DNA of 64,000 nucleotides, from contig NZ_CP109328.1 in NCBI RefSeq assembly GCF_035918155.1, positions 62,001-126,000 on the forward strand. The letters run 5' to 3'. The notes under the pieces were generated by a model. That model did not search any database. It worked only from the letters and a program-made list of their open reading frames with translations, and was not told where the DNA came from. Within the stretch, counting starts at the first letter, position 1; each line of letters begins with the position of its first letter. Shown here one piece after another: positions 27,019 through 35,688 of the stretch. Made by a program: the position numbers and the translations under genes. This DNA comes from Streptomyces sp. NBC_01591 (GTDB lineage Bacteria; Actinomycetota; Actinomycetes; Streptomycetales; Streptomycetaceae).

Positions 27019-27692
27019 CCACCGTCCTCATCGTCGACGACCAGACCCTGCAACGACTGGGCTTTCGCATGCTCCTCGAAGCACAGCCGGACATCTCGGT
27101 CGTCGGCGAAGCCTCCCAGGGCCAGGAGGCCGTCCGCCTGACCGCGGAACTGCGTCCCGACGTCGTCCTGATGGACGTCCGGATGCCCGGCGTCAACGGC
27201 ATCGAGGCCACCCGCCGCATCGTCGAGTCCGGCGGCCGTTCGCGGGTTTTGGTCCTGACCACCTTCGACCTCGACGAGTACGCCTACGAGGCCCTGCGGG
27301 CCGGCGCGGCCGGCTTCTTCCTCAAGGACGCACGCCCCGAGGAACTCGTCGTCGGCATCCGGGCCGTGGCGGCCGGCGACAGCGTCATCTCCCCGAGCCT
27401 GACACGCAGACTCATCGACGCCTTCACTACCTCTCACCCACAACGGACGTCCGGCGCTCTTGTGCTCAGCCCCGGACAGCGACGACAACTGGCCGCCCTG
27501 ACCGAACGCGAACGCGAAGTTCTCGCCGCCGTTGCCACGGGATGGTCCAACACCGAGATAGCCGCCCACCTCCACCTGGCCGAGTCGACGGTCAAATCCC
27601 ACGTCAGCCGCATCCTGGCAAAGATCGACGTCCGCGACCGCGTACAGGCCGTCATCTTCGCCTACGACGTGGGCCTGGCCCGCCCGCAGTGA
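27015..27692 (+). CDS. LuxR/NarL-family response regulator
   Basis: This 225-residue protein has a receiver domain with the acidic pair D8/D9, phosphorylation site D54 in VVLMDVRMPGVNG and the conserved K in FFLKDARPEEL. The C-terminal LuxR HTH is LTEREREVLAAVATGWSNTE with STVKSHVSRILAKI. It is coupled to the kinase upstream. Its likely targets are nearby genes, but no operator can be read from the sequence. Confidence 0.92.
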   Translation: MTTVLIVDDQTLQRLGFRMLLEAQPDISVVGEASQGQEAVRLTAELRPDVVLMDVRMPGVNGIEATRRIVESGGRSRVLVLTTFDLDEYAYEALRAGAAGFFLKDARPEELVVGIRAVAAGDSVISPSLTRRLIDAFTTSHPQRTSGALVLSPGQRRQLAALTEREREVLAAVATGWSNTEIAAHLHLAESTVKSHVSRILAKIDVRDRVQAVIFAYDVGLARPQ

Positions 27693-27898
27693 ATCCGCGC
27701 GAGCAGACAGATGGACCCCAGATGCCGCCGTCCGACGCGGCCGTCCCTCCGGCCGGGCGCCCCGCCCCCCGGACCAGCCGACCCTGACCGTTCGACAACT
27801 CTCCCGGAGCACCCCGCCGCCATGCACCGACACCTCGGCCCCAGCACCCACGACGGGCGATCCGTCTCCAGTCCGTTCCCACCGGCTGAGGCAGCGGC

Positions 27899-29176
27899 GT
27901 GAGCACCCTCGCGCAGGAAGCCACCGTCGCCGCCGTGAGCATCGTCGCCTCGGCCGCCGCACACCGCTACCTCTACCTGAGGCTCGTCAAGGACGTCACA
28001 TCGTCCGCCCGGCTGCGCAGCGCGGGCGGGGCCACGGCGGTCGCCCTCACGGTCCTGGTCCCCACCGGTGTCCTCGCCGCTCAGTACGCGAACCCCACAC
28101 GCATCGCATGGCTGGCCTGGCCGGCCTTCGTGTGGGTCGCCCTGGCCGCCTACCTGCTGATGACGCTCGTCGCCCTGGAGATCCCTGCACGCCTCACGGC
28201 GCGTGCACTGCGGCGTCGAACCGGAACCGGCCCCGCGATTCCCGCGCAGGCCCCTCGGGCGCCGGTCGTGCAGCAGAGCCAGTCCGTCGCGGCTCCGATC
28301 ATGGGCGCCCCGAATCCCCGACCGGCCCAGGACCCACCGCGGATGGTGGACCGCCGTCTCGTGCTGGCCCGCTCGGTCGCGCTGCTCGCCACCAGTACCG
28401 CCATGGCCACCACCGGCTACGGCTTTCACCGCGGCCTGGGAGCACCCGATGTGAAAGTCGTGCCCGTGGCCCTGCGCCGACTGCACCCCTCCCTCGACGG
28501 CATGCGCATCACCATGGCCAGCGACCTCCACCTAGGGCCATTCTTCGGCCGCGCCCACACCGCACGCATGGTCCGGATGATCAACAACACGTCGCCCGAC
28601 ATCGTCGCCATCGTGGGCGATCTCTCCGACGGCACCGCCGGCGACCTGGCCGCTCACGCCGCGCCGCTCACCCGGCTGTCCTCGACCCACGGCACCTTCT
28701 TCGTCACGGGCAACCACGACTACCGCCACGATGTCGACGCCTGGATCGCCACACTCGCCGACTTCCGCGTTACCACCCTGCGCAACACCCGAACACTCAT
28801 CAAACATCGGGGCGGAGCCATCGACCTCGCAGGCGTCACCGACATCACAGGCGAGCAGAACCGCGACACACCCGACTACGACAGGGCCCTCGGCGACCGC
28901 GACGCCTCCCACCCCGTCGTCCTGCTCGCCCACCAACCTGTGCAGGTGCACGAAGCCGCCCGACACAAAGTCGATCTCCAACTGTCCGGGCACACACACG
29001 GCGGAGCCTTCTTCCCCGGCAACCTGCTCGTGCCACTGACCCAACCCCTCACAGCGGGACTGGCTACCATCGACCACACACAGCTCTACGTCTCCCGCGG
29101 AGTCGGAGCATCCCTGCCACCCATCAGAGTCGGAGCACCACCCGACATCACAGTCATCGAACTGCGCAGGCAATAA
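27899..29176 (+). CDS. Membrane-anchored metallophosphoesterase (YaeI/YkuE type)
   Basis: GTG 27899 gives 425 residues. The N-terminal 170 residues contain about three membrane helices and a Pro/Ala-rich linker. The calcineurin-like phosphoesterase domain follows, with all metal motifs: MASDLHLG (DxH), GDLSDG (GDxxD), TGNHDY (GNHD), VVLLAHQP and SGHTHGGAF (GHxH). Family members cleave phosphodiester or pyrophosphate bonds, some in lipid metabolism. It lies 206 bp after the response regulator and may be its target. Confidence 0.88.
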   Translation: MSTLAQEATVAAVSIVASAAAHRYLYLRLVKDVTSSARLRSAGGATAVALTVLVPTGVLAAQYANPTRIAWLAWPAFVWVALAAYLLMTLVALEIPARLTARALRRRTGTGPAIPAQAPRAPVVQQSQSVAAPIMGAPNPRPAQDPPRMVDRRLVLARSVALLATSTAMATTGYGFHRGLGAPDVKVVPVALRRLHPSLDGMRITMASDLHLGPFFGRAHTARMVRMINNTSPDIVAIVGDLSDGTAGDLAAHAAPLTRLSSTHGTFFVTGNHDYRHDVDAWIATLADFRVTTLRNTRTLIKHRGGAIDLAGVTDITGEQNRDTPDYDRALGDRDASHPVVLLAHQPVQVHEAARHKVDLQLSGHTHGGAFFPGNLLVPLTQPLTAGLATIDHTQLYVSRGVGASLPPIRVGAPPDITVIELRRQ

Positions 29177-29556
29177 CGCACGCGTGGCGTCGGCGATCAG
29201 GACCAGCACAGCCCAGCTGTTCCGGCCCGGCTTCGGTAACCGTGCCGCTCACCCCGCCGGGGCGCCGTGGCTTCTGAGTACACGGGCTACCCTGCGGGTG
29301 GTTCCGGAGCATCTGCGGCGATCAGCTGGCTGTTCTCGACCATCAGCCGCTGGTTGACGTTGCGGAGTGCCTGCATGGCGGCCTCTACCTGGCGGCCGCC
29401 CTGACCAGCTAGTCAGCCACTCCCGCGCAGCGGGGGAACCTCAGCGTAACGAGCTGGTGCGTGATAGCGGGTGATGTGTTCTTGCTGGTGGGTGGCATGA
29501 TCCGGATGTGGCGATCATGCTCAGTCGGACGGTTCTCGCGCATCAGGTGTTCACAG
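29177..29556. other. Stretch without an intact gene
   Basis: A short minus-strand frame (about 29290-29400) reads EAAMQALRNVNQRLMVENSQ. It looks like the coiled-coil end of a lost protein. Nothing else is supported before the IS6 fragment begins. Confidence 0.35.
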
Positions 29557-29786
29557 GGCGTTGTCACGTTGGTGGGTTGTTGATCGGTTGAGGGCGTGTG
29601 GGGGTTGGGCGGGGGCCTGGGTCACGCTGCGGTGGGCGGGGCGGTGGCGCCGGTGATCTGGTCCCAGATCACGAAGCGGGTGGTCATCTCGGTGCGGTGG
29701 TCGGGGGCGGTCCTCCGGTGCCGGCGTGGCCGGAAGTGGGGTGAGATGCCGCTGAACGCGGACAGGAACCGCTGGGCCCCGCCCAG
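29557..29786 (-). mobile_element. IS6-family fragment (3' end only)
   Basis: The inverted repeat GGCGTTGTCACGTTG (29557-29571) is identical to that of IS6 copy 1. It is followed by the last part of the transposase (GAQRFLSAFSGISPHFRPRR, then TTRFVIWDQITGA). The 5' part is replaced by an ISAzo13-type end at about 29787. Confidence 0.85.
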
Positions 29787-30265
29787 GGGATTGTAAAGAA
29801 TCAACGCGTTGCTTTGGGGGCTCTGGCGCGTTGGTCTGGTATGCGCATACCGAGTGAGGTTCGTGATCAACTCGCCCTGAGGTTCGGGGTGTTGTTTCCG
29901 CATCTGGATGAGCGGCAGCAGCGGCTGGCGCTGGCCACCGAGGCCCGGCTGCTGGGCCACGGCGGGGTCCGGGCCGTCGCGCGCACTGCGGGCGTGAGCG
30001 AAACGACGGTGCGAAAGGGGGTCTTCGAGCTGGAGGGCGGCGAGGATCCGCTGCCCGGGTGGAGGGTTCGCCGCTGTGGTGACGGGGCACAAGAGTGCCG
30101 AGGAGCTGGACCCGCGGCTCGTTCCGGCTCTGCTGGCGCTGGTCGAGCCGGACGAGCGGGGTGATCCCATGTCGCCGCTGCGCTGGACGACCAAGTCGCT
30201 GCGGCACCTGGCCGAGGAGCTCGCCGGGCAGGGGCATCCCGTCTCGGCGCCCACGGTGGGCCGGC
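29787..30265 (+). mobile_element. ISAzo13-family fragment (N-terminal part)
   Basis: It begins with GTAAAGAATCAACGCGTTG, matching the ends of the ISAzo13 elements at 49365-52882. It encodes the transposase N-terminus from about 29841 (RIPSEVRDQLALRFGVLFPH), with a frameshift near 30060 and then EPDERGDPMSPLRWTTKSLR. It breaks off in the third segment (SAPTVGRP). At the ERGDP site this copy is in one frame, unlike the two later copies. Confidence 0.8.
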
Positions 30266-30356
30266 CACCTCCACGGCGCCGGAACGTACCGCGGCGGCGG
30301 AGGCGCTGACGCTGTTCGCCGACTGGGAGCCAGGCACCTACGACCGCCTGGACTGA
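30266..30356 (+). pseudogene. C-terminal fragment of an unrecognised protein
   Basis: Directly after the ISAzo13 fragment, a plus-strand frame reads TSTAPERTAAAEALTLFADW and ends GTYDRLD before TGA 30354. It has normal coding character, but its upstream part is missing and the family is unknown. Confidence 0.3.
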
Positions 30357-30511
30357 ACCGGCACCCACCGCGGCGCCTCGCCCCGGCACGGGGTCAGGTG
30401 GGGTTCAGTGGAGTGATGCCGGTACCCGCGTACGGTTCGGGCTCCAGCGACAGGACCGTGATCGGCTCCCCCCCATTTACCTTTTTGGTGGCTCCGCAAC
30501 GGGGCTCCCGG

Positions 30512-30581
30512 CCTCCGGGCTCGGCATGACTTCCCCCCTTGTTAACCATGATCCGGGGGGTGGTGTCACCGAGCCCGGAGG
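30512..30581 (+). ncRNA. Candidate structured RNA in the IS110 element 2 left end
   Basis: In the 230-nt non-coding left end, CCTCCGGGCTCGG (30512-30524) pairs perfectly with CCGAGCCCGGAGG (30569-30581). IS110 element 3 has a similar but sequence-diverged fold at about 47006-47083. Both are followed by the conserved TGACCGCTGAT. This fits the bridge RNA that IS110 elements are known to encode. No RNA data are available. Confidence 0.4.
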
Positions 30582-31516
30582 CACTGACTGACCGCTGATT
30601 AGGGGCATGACCACCGACTCTTCGCAGGTCGGGAGGCTCTTCGTAATGTGGATGTGGCGATCGGTGCCGTGGACGAGGCCGGGCAGAAGCACGACCGGAG
30701 GATGCACGTGATCGACACCGGCGACATCGACGTCTATCTCGGCCTGGACGTCGGCAAAGGCGAACACCACGCCACCGCCGTCACCCCGGCAGGGAAGAAG
30801 GCGTTCGACAAGCGCCTGCCCAACACCGAGCCCAAGCTCCGCGAGCTGTTCGCGAAACTCCAGGCCAAGCACGGAACGGTGCTGGTCGTGGGCAGCCGGC
30901 CTCGATCGGAGCCCTGCCGCTGGCGGTGGCCCGGGACATGGGCTGCCCCGTCGCCTACCTGCCCGGTCTGACGATGCGGCGGATCGCCGACCTCTATCCC
31001 GGCGAGGCCAAGACAGACGCGAGGGACGCGTTCATCATCGCCGACGCCGCCCGCGCGATGCCTCACACTCTGCGCTCGGTCGACCTCGAAGACGAGACGA
31101 TCGCCGAGCTGGAGATGATCGTCGGCTTCGACGACGACCTGACCGGTGAGGCCACCCGGGTCGCGAACCGGCTCCACGGCCTGCTCACCCAGATCCACCC
31201 GTCCCTGGAACGGGTTCTGGGCCCACGGTTGCAACACCCGGCTGTCCTGGCCCTGCTGGAGCGGTTCGGGTCACCGGCCCAGATCCGCAAGGCAGGCCGT
31301 CGGCGGCTGGTCACGCTGCTGCGGCCGAAGGCGCCGCGGATGGCCGAGCGGCTGGTCGAGGACATATTCACCGCGCTGGACGAGCAGACCGTGGTGGTTC
31401 CCGGCACCGAAGCGGCCGCGCTGATCGTCCCGAGCCTGGCCGGCTCGCTCGCCGCCGTCCTTGACCAGCGCAAGCTCCTGGCCGGGCGCATCGAGGAACT
31501 GCTGGAGGCCCACCCT

Positions 31517-33209
31517 AATGGGCAGTGATGCGGGGCACCGCCAGGCCCACCCCGGCCCGTCGACGCCTTGAAAGAGACTGCGGGCCCCGCATCACCCTCG
31601 TGACGGTGGTCGGTGCCGGAGAAGCCGCGCACACCCCCAGGGACTTGGATCCCTTGGTCAAGAGTCGGCCTCCGGTGCCGTCCAGCGTCACGAGTCCGTA
31701 CCCCACCGCATCCAGTCCGATGATCGGATCGTTGAAGTTTGTGGTCCGAGCCGCCCACAGGGGTCACCTCTCACCACGCCTGGAGCCGCCGAGCTCTGGA
31801 GCAGACCGAGGGCCCTGTGAGTCGCTGGGGTCACGAACGGCTAATCGGATGCAGGGCCATCGAGCCCTTCCATTAGGGAGACGCGTGCCCCCGCACGGCT
31901 GCGACCAGCAGGACACCCCAGACCGAGAGGACGAACACGCCACGATGACCGTCACCTGCGGAATCGACTGGGCCAGCGACCACCACGATGTCGCTCTGAT
32001 CGACCACGAGGGCACCTTGTTATCCAGGGCCCGAATCAACGACGACCTCGAGGGCCTGCACCAGCTCCTCAGTCTCCTCACCGCTCACGGCGACAGCGCG
32101 AACACCCTGATTCCTGTCGCGATCAAGACCTCCCGCGGCCTCCTTGTGGCCTGCCTGCGAGCCACCGGCCGGCCCGTCTACGCGATCAACCCGATGGCCG
32201 CCGCACGCTACCGCGACCGGCATACGGTCACCCGCAAGAAGTCCGACCACCTCGACGCCATGGTGCTCGCGAACATCTTGCGCACGGACAAGGCCGCCCA
32301 CCGGCCGCTGCCCGACGACAGCGAACTCGCCCGCGCTATAGCCGTCCTGGCCCGCGCTCAGCAGGACGCGGTCTGGGACCGCACCCAAGCGGGCAACAAA
32401 CTCCGCTCCCACCTGCGCGAATGCTTCCCCGGCTTCCTCGCGACCTTCCAGCACAACCGCGAAGGAATCAGCAGCAACGTCGCCCGCGTCCTCCTGGCCG
32501 CGGCCCCCACACCCGAACAGGCGGCCAGGCTCACCCGCGTCCAGCTGCGCTCGCTCCTGAAAAGGGCCGGCCGCCAACGCGGCATCGAGGCGGAAGCCGA
32601 ACGGCTCCGAGACGCACTGCGCATCCCGCAGATGCGCCAGCCTCCGCAGGTCGAGCAGGCCATGGGCCGCCAGGCCATCGCCCTGCTCAGACAACTTGAT
32701 GCCGCCTGCACCAGTGTCGACGACCTCGCCGAAGCGACGGTGGAGTCTTTTGACACGCACCCGGACGCCGAGGTCATCACCAGCTTTCCAGGGCTCGGGG
32801 CTCTCACCGGCGCCCGGGTGCTCGCCGAGATCGGTGACGACCGATCCCGCTTCACCGACGCTAGAGGGCTCAAGGCCTTCGCCGGAGCCGCACCGGTCAC
32901 CCGGGCGTCCGGCAGGAGCCTCGCGGTCATGGCCCGACGGGTCAAGAACCAGCGTCTGGCCTCGGTCGGCTATGTCTGGGCCTTCGCCAGCCTGACCGCT
33001 TCACCCGGAGCCCGGGCCCACTACGACCGGCGGCGAGCCGATGGAGACCGTCACACCGCCGCTCAGCGCAACCTCTTCAACCGCATGCTCGGCTGCCTCC
33101 ACCACTGCCTTACCAAGCGAACCCGCTATGACGAGCTCGCCGCGTTCCCCGCACCGTCAACCCCACAACTCACCATCGCCGCTTGACAGATCAACTGCAT
33201 CGGATGTCT
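31517..33209 (+). mobile_element. IS110-family element 4, nested inside element 2
   Basis: The element is delimited by the split host gene. The dinucleotide CT is present at both junctions (31515-31516 and 33208-33209), and one CT remains in the reconstructed target. It is about 1.69 kb long with no terminal inverted repeats. The 428-bp non-coding left end (31517-31944) before the transposase start is long enough to encode a guide RNA. Confidence 0.75.
31945..33186 (+). CDS. IS110-family transposase (nested element)
   Basis: ATG 31945 gives 413 residues; the open frame upstream to 31525 is non-coding. The RuvC-like domain starts TVTCGIDWASDHHDVALIDH and continues with RKKSDHLDAMVLANILR (DxxD). 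The C-terminal domain has ITSFPGLGALTGARVLAEIG, and the conserved Ser lies in APVTRASGRSLAVMARRVKN. It is intact and distinct from the other three IS110 transposases in the window. Confidence 0.88.
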   Translation: MTVTCGIDWASDHHDVALIDHEGTLLSRARINDDLEGLHQLLSLLTAHGDSANTLIPVAIKTSRGLLVACLRATGRPVYAINPMAAARYRDRHTVTRKKSDHLDAMVLANILRTDKAAHRPLPDDSELARAIAVLARAQQDAVWDRTQAGNKLRSHLRECFPGFLATFQHNREGISSNVARVLLAAAPTPEQAARLTRVQLRSLLKRAGRQRGIEAEAERLRDALRIPQMRQPPQVEQAMGRQAIALLRQLDAACTSVDDLAEATVESFDTHPDAEVITSFPGLGALTGARVLAEIGDDRSRFTDARGLKAFAGAAPVTRASGRSLAVMARRVKNQRLASVGYVWAFASLTASPGARAHYDRRRADGDRHTAAQRNLFNRMLGCLHHCLTKRTRYDELAAFPAPSTPQLTIAA

Positions 33210-33621
33210 CTTTCCCCGGTCCTGACCTCGATGCCCGGAGTCGGGATCAGGACCGGAGCCAGGATCCTCATCGAGGTCGGCGACGGCAGCAGCTTCCCCT
33301 CCGCCGCCCACCTCGCCGCCTACGCAGGACTCGCCCCGGCAACCCGCAACTCGGGCTCCTCGATCCGAGGCGAACAACCGTCCCGGAGAGGGAACAAACA
33401 GCTCAAACGGGCCTTCTTCCTCTCCGCGTTCGCAGCCCTGGGCGACCCGACCTCCCGGGCCTACTACGACAAGAAGATCGCCCAGGGCAAGCACCACACT
33501 CAGGCCCTCCTCTGCCTCGCGAGACGACGAGCCGATGTCCTCTTCGCGATGCTCCGCGACAGCACCTTCTACGAGCCCCAACCCACCCGATCAGCTTGAC
33601 CGAACACCATGCTGCGAGAGC

Positions 33622-34008
33622 TCACGAGACGGGCTGATCTGCGACGTCTCGGTACTCGTCCACGAGCCGGAAGAAGGCGTCAAGCGGAGGTTCACCAGGA
33701 AGGTTCTCCACAATCGCAGCGTCCCATCCAGTTGCCATCGACCAACCACGGGTCCTGCTGAGCCAAGAGGCAAACCCTCCACTTCCACGATGAAACGCGA
33801 ACTCCTCATCGGCATCGTGGACCTGAAGAGCGAGGTGGTAGCCGAACATCATCACCGCCAGTTCCTGCAACGAGCTGTTACGCACCCATGCGTTCGGCCG
33901 CTGCCGAACGGCTTCCAGCAGGTCATAGACGTCCCGCCACTCTTCAGCAGCGCGTGCCTTCGACTCTCCGCCTGGCACCCCCACCGAATCCCCCTCTCCA
34001 GCCGGCAT
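33622..34008 (-). CDS. Hypothetical protein inside the borders of IS110 element 2
   Basis: The 128-residue protein starts at ATG 34008 (MPAGEGDSVGVPGGESKARA). It has a well-formed soluble domain with EEWRDVYDLLEAVRQRPNAW, LQELAVMMFGYHLALQVHDA and WDAAIVENLPGEPPLDAFFR. No family is recognised; the size and acidic character resemble small immunity proteins, which is only a guess. It occupies the place of the non-coding right end seen in IS110 element 3. Confidence 0.6.
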   Translation of the reverse strand: MPAGEGDSVGVPGGESKARAAEEWRDVYDLLEAVRQRPNAWVRNSSLQELAVMMFGYHLALQVHDADEEFAFHRGSGGFASWLSRTRGWSMATGWDAAIVENLPGEPPLDAFFRLVDEYRDVADQPVS

Positions 34009-34063
34009 CACCAGCAAGCTAACCCGCCGCCTTGACGAACTACATAGGGGCACCCCCCCGCCT

Positions 34064-34324
34064 TCACCGCATCCGGACCACGGTGAGGGTGCCGTGCCGG
34101 CCGGACCCGGCCAGCACATCCACGACCAGGTCCGTCTCCACCCGCTTATCCGTCTCCACCCGCTTATACGGCTCGCCGCCTGCCGTCCTCTCCCCCACCA
34201 CGACCGCGCCACTCAAGGCCTCACCGACACGAGTCGCAAGGACAGGTTCCAGGCGCGCGGACATTCGGGCCGGCCCGCCCTCGTCCCGGTCGTGGCCTGC
34301 GCCGTCTGCCACAACCGCATTCAT
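34064..34324 (-). CDS. Possible hypothetical protein with tandem KRVETD
   Basis: An 86-residue minus-strand frame directly abuts the right end of IS110 element 2. It contains LEPVLATRVGEALSGAVVVG, and a six-residue tandem repeat KRVETD encoded by an 18-bp duplication (34132-34149, 34150-34167). Its end at the IS border suggests truncation. The family is unknown. Confidence 0.35.
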   Translation of the reverse strand: MNAVVADGAGHDRDEGGPARMSARLEPVLATRVGEALSGAVVVGERTAGGEPYKRVETDKRVETDLVVDVLAGSGRHGTLTVVRMR

Positions 34325-34370
34325 TCGGAACAGCCAGCCAGAACATTCACCGTAGTCACTGGAGAGCCGG

Positions 34371-34625
34371 ATGACCGGGAAACCGTCATGTCCGGTTCGG
34401 CGGGAGGCCGCGCGGAACAGGACTCGCCCACGGCGAGCACCTCACCGCGCGGCCGACCCAACCTCCTGGCTGACCGGATACCACCGCCTCAACCACCGCT
34501 ACGAGCGCAAACCAGGCAACTACCTGTCCTGTCTCGGACTTGCCGCCGCCCTCTGCTGCTACAAACGGCTCCTCAAACTGACCATGCAGGAAACGGTCTC
34601 AGCAGCGATCACCACCTGGCTGTGA
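34371..34625 (+). pseudogene. IS5-family transposase, C-terminal fragment
   Basis: The frame contains WLTGYHRLNHRYERKPGNYL followed by GLAAALCCYKRLLKLT, the characteristic end of IS5-family (DDE_Tnp_4) transposases of Streptomyces. The first 30 residues are of other origin. The catalytic part is absent. Confidence 0.7.
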
Positions 34626-34704
34626 GACTGCCTGCGCTCGCGTGACCATCGTCGCCCCGTTCACGCGTCTCACGCCCTCGTTCGGATTTGTCTATCGTGG
34701 TGTC

Positions 34705-35363
34705 ATGCGAGCATCGGATGGTTCGGTCGAGTGGCTTGAGGACTTCATCACTGCGTGGCACGGAGCACGTCAACCGAGCTACGGCCTGACCGAGACGGAA
34801 CTACCCGACTTCCTCCCAGTACCGCTCCGATGCCTGTATCGCCATGCCGGACGCTGGCCCGGCCCGAATCCGGAGGAGCACTTGCCGGACTCGCCCGGGA
34901 TCTTCCAACAACAAGATGTGCTCGTACGCGCCGAGGCCCTGAGCCTTCACGACGGAACGGTCGAGTTCCTCAGCGAGAACCAGGACAGCTGGACATGTCG
35001 TGTTACAGCCGCCGGTCCAGCGGCACCCGTCGTGCTGAGCAACGCCCACTGGATGTGGGACGACGACTCGGAAGGCGAGTACATGCCGCTGACACCATCT
35101 CTCGAACAGTTCCTCACGAGCTTCGTGCTCCAAGAAACGGTCTTCGGATGCCGCAACCTCGCCACCACCAGCGAGCCGGCGACCCCGACCAGTCGATCCC
35201 GCTCTGGCTGGACGGCTGGTACGTCTTCGAAGAACCCAGCCACAGCTTCTGGAACGTTGACTCCGCGCTCGTCGCCGACATCAGTGGAACTCGCTGGGTT
35301 GGCTGGAACGGTCCAGACGCGCCCTCAGCCGAGCTCGGCAAGCTGCAAATGATCCGAAGCTAG
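34705..35363 (+). pseudogene. SUKH/SMI1-KNR4-like protein, one frameshift
   Basis: ATG 34705 starts MRASDGSVEWLEDFITAWHG. The segment LPDFLPVPLRCLYRHAGRWP and the later PGIFQQQDVLVRAEALSLHD fit the SUKH fold used by many immunity proteins against polymorphic toxins. Near 35180 the coding signal moves to another frame (SIPLWLDGWYVFEEPSHSFW), ending at TAG 35361-35363. One base change restores about 219 residues. The SUKH assignment rests on pattern only. Confidence 0.5.
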
Positions 35364-35688
35364 TGTTCTGCACCCATCGACGCCCTCTCACAAGATCCTG
35401 ACCATACGCGGGCCAACACCGCTTCCCAGGCCTTAGAACCCTTCGTTTCCGCTGGTCAACGACGTATCGAGTCTGTACCACCAGCAGACGAAGAACCTTC
35501 TCGTGTCGTACTCACCCCGATCGCCACCCGGTTCCTGGCGTTGCCGTAGAGGAGGCGGATGCGGGCCGGGTGAGGACCAGGGACCGAGCAGCGGAAGGCG
35601 TCGCCCTACGTCGGCAGTCGTTGGGCACTACAGACCGAGCGCACTATCTCCGGTCTCGCGGCGTGCTGCTTCGCTGAGCATGTCTTGC
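35364..35688. other. Stretch without an assignable gene
   Basis: This 325-bp gap lies between the ends of two convergent genes. I see no coding frame, repeat or clear hairpin that I can support. Confidence 0.4.

Larger units (their letters stand above)
30702..33599 (+). pseudogene. IS110-family transposase split by another IS110 element
   Basis: ATG 30702 starts MHVIDTGDIDVYLGLDVGKG. A one-base frameshift near 30890 is followed by MRRIADLYPGEAKTDARDAF, carrying the DEDD acids. The gene is cut at 31515 (EELLEAHP) and resumes at 33210 (LSPVLTSMPGVGIRTGARIL, then YAGLAPATRNSGSSIRGEQP with the C-terminal Ser region), ending at 33599. Rejoining across the insertion gives HPLSPVLTSMPG, matching the intact homologue at 47245-48480. 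Confidence 0.85.
30474..34058 (+). mobile_element. IS110-family element 2, interrupted and rearranged
   Basis: The ends are recognised by comparison with IS110 element 3 (46972-48676). Both start TTACCTTTT with GTGGC shortly after. Both end in TTGACGAA followed by ATAGGGGCACCCCCCC. Here the transposase gene is split by a second IS110 element (31517-33209), and an unrelated gene (33622-34008) lies between the transposase stop and the right end. Both ends sit in runs of C, so the last base is uncertain. Confidence 0.65.
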
